From positions 9,065,501 through 9,129,500 of the forward strand of contig CM055868.1 of NCBI GenBank assembly GCA_029582165.1: a stretch of DNA of 64,000 nucleotides, read 5' to 3'. The notes beneath the pieces were generated by a model. The model did not search any database and was not told the DNA's origin. It worked only from the letters and a program-made list of their open reading frames with translations. The translations under genes were made by a program, and so were the position numbers. This document shows, one piece after another, positions 58,455 to 64,000 of this stretch (positions are counted from its first letter, which is position 1; every line of letters begins with the position of its first letter). This stretch comes from Portulaca oleracea. Its lineage: Eukaryota > Streptophyta > Magnoliopsida > Caryophyllales > Portulacaceae.

Positions 58455-58805
58455 CCCTTTCTAATTATAATGAGTTATGATATGAAATTATGTTTATTGT
58501 AATTTTTAGTAAAGTACATTTCTAATGAGAATAATTTTATATTATAACTCATCGTAATTTATAAGTAAATAACAGTCAATTGAAAGAACCATTGAAGAGG
58601 GGTGAGTAGATTTGTTACAAAGTTCTACACTTATAAACACAAACACATTAATAGCACTTGATTGAACTGAATAATACTTCTTTATTAGATAAACCTGAGG
58701 TACAATAAAAATAGAGGAGGTTAGGGAACTCAGTAGAATCAGGACAGTGAGGTCATTGACGACTGCTTACAGAACCAGAAAACTCAGAAGGAGTTTTTGT
58801 AGAGG

Positions 58806-59559
58806 CAAGGGCGGAGCCAGAAAATATTTATTAGGGGTGCCGGTTGATTAATATTCTTTTCAACTTTATCATAAGTTTAATTGTCAAATTATTTATTTTT
58901 ACTTGTTTATTGAACTTTTATCCAAACTCTTTTATAGTTCTTTTATGCTCAATCTAGTAGAAAAGATACTTATTAAATTTTTAATCTCACAATGAAACAT
59001 TGGACAACGACAATGTACTCGAAATGGTCTCACTAAAGCGAGGTTTAGGGAACTTAGATGTAGGCAGTCTTTCCTATACACCGAAATGTAGAAGATGTTG
59101 ATTTTGATAGACATAAAAAAGAACCTTTTGGAAGAGCTCGTACTGAAATATAAAGATAAAAAGAATAGGAAAACATAAGTTTATAAAACTATGCAACGTT
59201 AAAATTATATTAAGTTATTTATAAATATATAATTCATACAAATGGTAAATTAAATTACAAAATAAAAAGTAAAACAAAGAAAATAATAGAAAGTTAGATA
59301 ATTGGAAAAGCAAAGTGAGATAGTTTTTTAAGCACAAAATTCAATAAAAATGTTACAAAATAAACAATATTGAACATTTTAAGATTCGAACTAAGGACTA
59401 ATGGATGCATACAAATATTACTATCCTAGCAACTACCATTCAATCATGAGATTACTGATGCATGATTACACACAAACTTCTACATATATATTTTTCTGAA
59501 GCATTGGGGGGGGGGGGGGAGGAGGATGACCTCCCCCTCCCCCTCTAGCTCCGCCCTTG
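58806..59559. mobile_element. hAT-type MITE with perfect 8-bp duplication
   Basis: The ends CAAGGGCGGAGCCAG and TCTAGCTCCGCCCTTG are inverted repeats; TGTAGAGG lies at 58798-58805 and 59560-59567. The length is 754 bp. An 8-bp duplication with GGGCGGAGC-type ends is typical of hAT non-autonomous elements. It contains a G13-14 run near 59506, and the interior has no transposase. Confidence 0.85.
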
Positions 59560-59567
59560 TGTAGAGG

Positions 59568-60830
59568 AGCCTTTATGACGAGGCAGATGAAAGATGTGGA
59601 GGGGTCTCACAGACGAGGTAGAGGTGAATATGAAGAATTACAATGGAGATCAATATCACAAAGCCTTAGTGCTTCAAGGCTCTGCTATACAACACCTCAC
59701 CAACACATTTGGCTACATAATTCATCAAGGTCCTTGGTTACACCTCACCAGAAGTACCTTACTGGCTATATAACCCACCAAGGACTCATTGGCTACACTC
59801 AGAAATCTCACGAGATTTTCTACACTCAATTACTTGCTTGAAATCGACTTAATCTTCAAGAAGGAAGCTGGAGCCTTTTGTCTCTTTAGAAGCCTTGGAG
59901 TTCATCCACAACGGCTACTTCTTCTCTTCCCTTGCATGGTTGATCCTTTCCATATTTGAGTCGATCATCTATTTTTGTCTCTTTAGAAACTTTAATCTTG
60001 CCGTTTGTAATGATCTTATGCAAAGATACATATCATAATCAGTAGATAAGATTATGAAAATATGCTGGAAATATTTTAGAGATTTACAGGATACTTCTTT
60101 CATTTGTTCTTTCAAACAAAACCCTCTGTTGTCTCTTGGAGGTCCTCAGTGGAAGTGGTTGGAGGTTCTCACAGTTTCTACAAACTTATGACATGTCAAC
60201 TAATCCACGCATAAGTAAAGGGAATCAACTTTGAAAAGAGTAGAAAAACATGAAATCAGATTTATTTAAACGTGTTTTCACTAAGAGATTGTTGTTGTAT
60301 TTGTATAAAATCACATTTGCTTGTGCAGATTAGCTGACATGTCATAAACTTAGATATTATTTCAATTTATTTTCTCGGCCTACGACGTAAGATCGCCACT
60401 AAGTCGACTACCGTTGAAATCATTTCACGTGCATTATTATCCAACACCCCTTAAAGTTCAATGCATTATTGTTCAAGGTTAAGTTCAATGTATTATTGTC
60501 CAAGTACCTTAAAATTTCAATATAGTAACATTAAAAAATCCATAATTTTATTAGCAATTGCAATATTATAGTTTTATGATAGTATTTTTCGCTACGAATC
60601 TAATTGAACTAATTTAATATTTTTAAAAAAACTATTGTACATATTGAAGAATTTGTGGTCAAACTTTTAAAAATTTGATTGCAAAATTTTCAATTTTCAA
60701 AGATGACAATTAATATGGAATGGAGAGAGTAACATTGAAACCTACCCAAAAATATTAATCTACTGAAAAAAATGAAAATAAAAATAAAAATATGCAATTA
60801 ATTAAAAATTAAATTACAACACACTATAAA
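59568..60830. other. Spacer with possible decayed LTR sequence and an inverted repeat
   Basis: The hAT MITE interrupted sequence that continues here (AAGCCTTTATGACGAGG onward). The open frame at 59557-59841 has no recognisable domain and its start is inside the MITE end, so I do not call a gene. An inverted repeat, ACTTATGACATGTCAACTAA near 60185 and TTAGCTGACATGTCATAAACT near 60328, has a loop of roughly 115 bp. Confidence 0.35.
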
Positions 60831-60839
60831 TTTCACAGG

Positions 60840-61905
60840 AAAATGGCCCCGGGTAAATATCTACCAAAATTTACTGAAATTTACCAAAAATTACCGAAAC
60901 TTACCAAAATTTACCGAAAATATAAAAGTTTACATTTGAGCAATTATTTATTTATTATTATAATTTTTGTCTTTATGTTTTCTATTTTCTAATTTATGAT
61001 TTTTTAATTTTGAATTTTGAATTTTGATTTTTTTAATATTGAATATTGAATATTGATTTTTTAAATTTTTTAATTTAATTTTTAATTTTTTCATTATATA
61101 ATTATTTTTAATTTTTAATTTCTCAATTTTTAGTTTTTGAATTTATATTTTTTTAATATTTTAATTTTTAATAGTTTTATTTTTTAAATTTTAAATTTTA
61201 AAATTTTAAAGTTTTAAATTTAAATTTATTTTATCATATTTTTTTTATTTTTTATTTTCAAATTTTTTATTATTTTATTATTTATTATTTTATTTTTTAA
61301 TTTTAAAATTTTATACTTTAAAATTTTAATTTTAATTTATTTTTTAGGTTTTTAAATTTTTAATTTTAAAATTTCAAATTTCAAAATTTTAAAATTTTAA
61401 AATTTCAAATTTTAAAATTTTTTAATTGTTAAATCTAGAAAATTTGAAAATTTTAATCTTTTTATATTTGATTTTGTAATTTTGTAATTTTGTAATTTCT
61501 TTTTAAATTTGAGTTTTTTGTTTTTTTAATTCTTTAGTAATTAAATTTTTTTCAGTTTTAACTTTTAAATATTTGAATTTTTATTTTTAAAACTTTTTTT
61601 TAACTTTTTTTTTTAAATTAAGATTTTTTTTGGGTTATAAATCTTATTTTTTTAATGTTTTTATTTATTATTTTCAAATTACCAATTTTTAAAGTTATTT
61701 AAATATTTGAAAAGTACAATTTTTTAACTCGTACTTTTAATTTGTTCATTTTTTCTATGTAATACGATATATTTCCAAAAACATATCTAAACTTACATAA
61801 ACTTATTAAAAATGACCAAAATTTACTAAAATATCTACAATATTACCATAACTTACCAAAAATAACATCTACCATACCTACTACTTAAAACTAAATTTTA
61901 CGGGC
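60840..61905. repeat. A/T low-complexity tract bounded by TACCAAAATTTACC-type words
   Basis: The core at 60950-61750 consists almost only of TTTTAAATTTTAAAATTT-like words. It is flanked on both sides by repeated ACCAAAATTTACYRAAA words (60870-60930 and 61800-61860), with GGGCC-containing borders. It may be an expanded MITE interior, but that is uncertain. Confidence 0.55.
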
Positions 61906-62689
61906 CCTAAGACAATCCAAAAACACAAATGTATACTTTTTCTTTTTCTTAACTTTAAAATTCATTAAAAAATTGTTTAATCCCCAAAACTCCAGATCTC
62001 TGTATCCTTTTGGATCTGGTGTCTCCTATTATTCGTTTCACGGTTCAACAAATTTAGAGACATGAATGTCAAATTCCTTTGATTTAATTTCACGATGCAT
62101 TTGCTCGTATATGGTCATGACTCATCATGCTATGTTTATGTCATGCTCATGTCATTCCACCCATTGGTTGATCACAAATTTGAGTAGATTTTTTTGTACA
62201 AGATCCTACAAGTTTAAAATTTAAAATATTAGATCAAACTTCTACCATTATAATTTTAGTTTTGACTAAAAATCAGTCTAGTGTTAGCAAAAATTTAGAT
62301 CCTGGTAAATTCGGGTCGGACAAATTCAGACAATGTCAAAAATCGGACGAGAAATCCATCTTCGGACTCGATTTTATTTCGGGTTGAACCGGGTCGGACA
62401 ATTCGAACAAAGCTAAAATCGGGTTTGGAGAATAGAAAAAAGAGAAATTTTTATGTCCAAATATTCGGTTAATATCAAAATTCGGAAGAAAAATCTATGT
62501 CCAGACCAAGGTTTTTCTGAGTTGGACAATTTGGGTAATTCGGGTCGGAATTTTGTCAATAATTTTAGTTTTGTCCAAAAATTAGTCTAGCTTTTTTGTG
62601 AAAATTGAATTATACTGTTGAAAGTACCATGCTCTTGTATTTCTAATATATATTCTATGAACATATGTATATAATTTTATGAACATAAA
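61906..62689. other. Spacer with TTCGGGTCGGACAA repeats
   Basis: At 62290-62560 the words GGGTCGGACAA, AAATTCGG and TCGGGTT recur, resembling the repeat at 2155-2370. No gene recognised. Confidence 0.4.
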
Positions 62690-62921
62690 TACTACCTCTG
62701 TCCCATGATATATGTCACTTTAATTATCTTTCTTTTATCCACAATATTTGCCACTTTATGATTTCAATACAACTTTTTCCAACTAATTAGCTTTTTTTTG
62801 ATTAGTTTTTCTTATATAAAGATATAAGAAAATTTAAATACAACACAACACTTAGCCAATTTATTTTAATGGCTTTCTAAATTTTGACCAATTAGACAAG
62901 TATTATGAAACGGGGGTAGTA
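62690..62921. mobile_element. Stowaway-like MITE
   Basis: The left end is TACTACCTCTGTCCCATGAT; the right end reads TACTACCCCCGTTTCATAAT on the minus strand. The ends are inverted repeats with the Stowaway CTCYGTCCC-type core, followed by ATATATGTCACTTT. Length about 232 bp. Confidence 0.7.
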
Positions 62922-63039
62922 TAAAAATTTAACACAATCTTTATATCTTTCCATTTATGGGATGAGTGGACTTAATTACTCATTCATGGTCAAGTTACAA
63001 GCATTTGAATCATGGATCTCTTTGATAATCCCAAGCACC

Positions 63040-63240
63040 CATTTCCCAACGGCCCGTTTGATAAGAGGGAATAGTGGTTGGGAATGGGAATAGAGGGATG
63101 AAGGAATAGAATTACCATGTTTGTTTTATAGTAATTAAAAAAAAGAAGAAGACAATGGGAATGAGAATAGAAGGGGTCTATTCCCAACAATCTATTACCA
63201 TGGGGGTGTGGTAATAGATATTGGGAATTCATTAGTCACT
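63040..63240. mobile_element. Probable MITE with GGGAATGGGAATAG motifs
   Basis: The segment opens GGCCCGTTTGATAAGAGGGA. Its centre alternates TGGGAATGGGAATA on the left with CCAATCTATTACC-type words toward the right, without cleanly paired ends. GGCCCGTTTG is a common start of plant hAT-type MITEs. No target duplication identified. Confidence 0.35.
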
Positions 63241-63496
63241 ATTAAATACCAAAACTACCCCTATTTTAAAAAAATAAAAACTCGCATTTATTCATTTCTT
63301 TTGCTTATATTAAATAAAAACTCAAGTTTATTGTCAATCTTGACTGCTAACGTCACCTAAACATGGTATTACTTTTGCTTATTTTAATCAAATATTATTG
63401 TTATTACATATCCTTCGGTTGAGATATTACTAATGCAGTAGCGTTTACGTATTTTCCTTCTATTAATTAAACATTTATTATAATTAATATATGGGT

Positions 63497-64000
63497 TATT
63501 GGATTCTAATAATACGAACTTTGGGCCATATAAGACTTAATAATGCGAACTTTCGATTTGATTCTTAATAATACGAACTTTGACCCCCTGTTGGATACAG
63601 TAACACGCCACCGAGTTAGTGATTATTTGACTCGCCGGAAAGATGAGTTGGCAGGCAAGGCATGTGTTCTTCCTTGTTTGACCTTGCCAACTCATCATTT
63701 GACCCTAAAAAAAAAATGTCATGTCAGTCCTCTTCTTCATCTTCCTCCCTCTTTCTCTCTCCTCTGTCTCTCTCTATCTCGATTTCAAGCTAGCCCCCCT
63801 TCAATGGCTGCCACAATTTGCTTCTTCTTCCTCCCTCTTTCTCTCTCCTCTGTCTCTCCATACCAAACCCAGATTCGATTACAAATTCGATTACAAAGAT
63901 TCGATGAATGAGTAACAAATCAAGCTAAAAGATCCACATCAGAAATTCAATCACAAAATCGAATACATTCAAACCAAACAGATTTCAATACCCAGAATCA
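63497..64000. other. Left part of a MITE related to the M family, then pyrimidine-rich repeat
   Basis: TATTGGATTCTAATAATACG at 63497 shares ATTGGATTCTAATAAT with the ends of M1-M4, and AATAATRCGAACTTT recurs twice more within 80 bp. From about 63730 a 40-bp pyrimidine-rich unit (CTCCCTCTTTCTCTCTCCTC) occurs twice (63740 and 63830). The overlapping short open frames, one starting MAATICFFFLPLSLSS, have no known domain; a real gene start beyond the window cannot be excluded. Confidence 0.4.

Noticed and set aside
59557..59841. 94-residue open frame MCRGAFMTRQ...
   Set aside because: Its start lies at the end and target duplication of an hAT MITE, and the sequence has no recognisable domain.
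1..64000. tRNA, rRNA, microRNA precursors and CRISPR arrays
   Set aside because: No tRNA-like or rRNA-like segment was recognised by eye, and fold-back sequences found have transposon ends. CRISPR arrays are not expected in plant nuclear DNA; the short tandem arrays have no spacer structure.

Overview
This is nuclear DNA of a flowering plant, most likely a eudicot. Evidence: a 5-exon 4-coumarate:CoA ligase gene with AT-rich introns, a plant-type (CXE) carboxylesterase, Ty3/gypsy chromovirus, CACTA, hAT, PIF/Harbinger, Stowaway and Mutator-like elements, and long (TA)n microsatellites. I do not assign a genus. Only two host genes look intact: 4CL (minus strand, 23539-29887) and a CXE (minus strand, 56674-57591). 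Nearly everything else is transposable-element DNA in nested layers.

Layout. 1-1.2 kb: subterminal repeats and terminus of a CACTA element, abutting a broken AT-hook/RG-rich coding fragment. 2.37-4.99 kb: solo Ty3-type LTR. 5.2-7.9 kb: decayed minus-strand LTR-retroelement with a gag zinc knuckle. 8.4-9.4 kb: GRF-like C-terminal fragment and a 105-bp tandem repeat. 10.94-19.87 kb: a small TIR element with 9-bp target duplications, whose internal (TA)n tract holds two larger TIR elements (E1, 2.5 kb; E2, 5.65 kb). 20.4-24.3 kb: Copia-like LTR, an RNase H fragment split by a MITE, and three copies of a fold-back MITE, the last inside a 4CL intron. 23.5-30.1 kb: 4CL. 32.9-38.4 kb: E3, a third member of the E1/E2 family. 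38.7-55.7 kb: a cluster of about 530-bp MITEs, each bounded by (TA)n; one is split by a roughly 14.8-kb Tekay-like chromovirus locus. 56.7-57.6 kb: CXE. 57.9-63.9 kb: nested MITEs, an hAT-type MITE with perfect target duplication, and AT-rich spacer.

Most interesting: E1, E2 and E3 share terminal inverted repeats, sit in (TA)n tracts and are saturated with a TGACCACA-like motif. By translating all frames I find in each of them the same C-terminal exon of a Ulp1-like (SUMO-protease-like) peptidase. In E3 two preceding exons are also readable; the expected catalytic His and Cys appear replaced and an in-frame stop is present. This looks like a microsatellite-targeting transposon family carrying a Ulp1-like gene, comparable in concept to peptidase-carrying Mutator-like elements. 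A second unusual structure is the chromovirus locus: about 1.63 kb of DNA that flanks the 5' LTR is repeated between the integrase ORF and the second LTR, starting 4 nt past the point where the 3' LTR should begin.

Limits: boundaries come from reading the sequence by eye, with no alignment or database search. Frameshifts and clustered small indels in the chromovirus could be real decay or unpolished long-read assembly.
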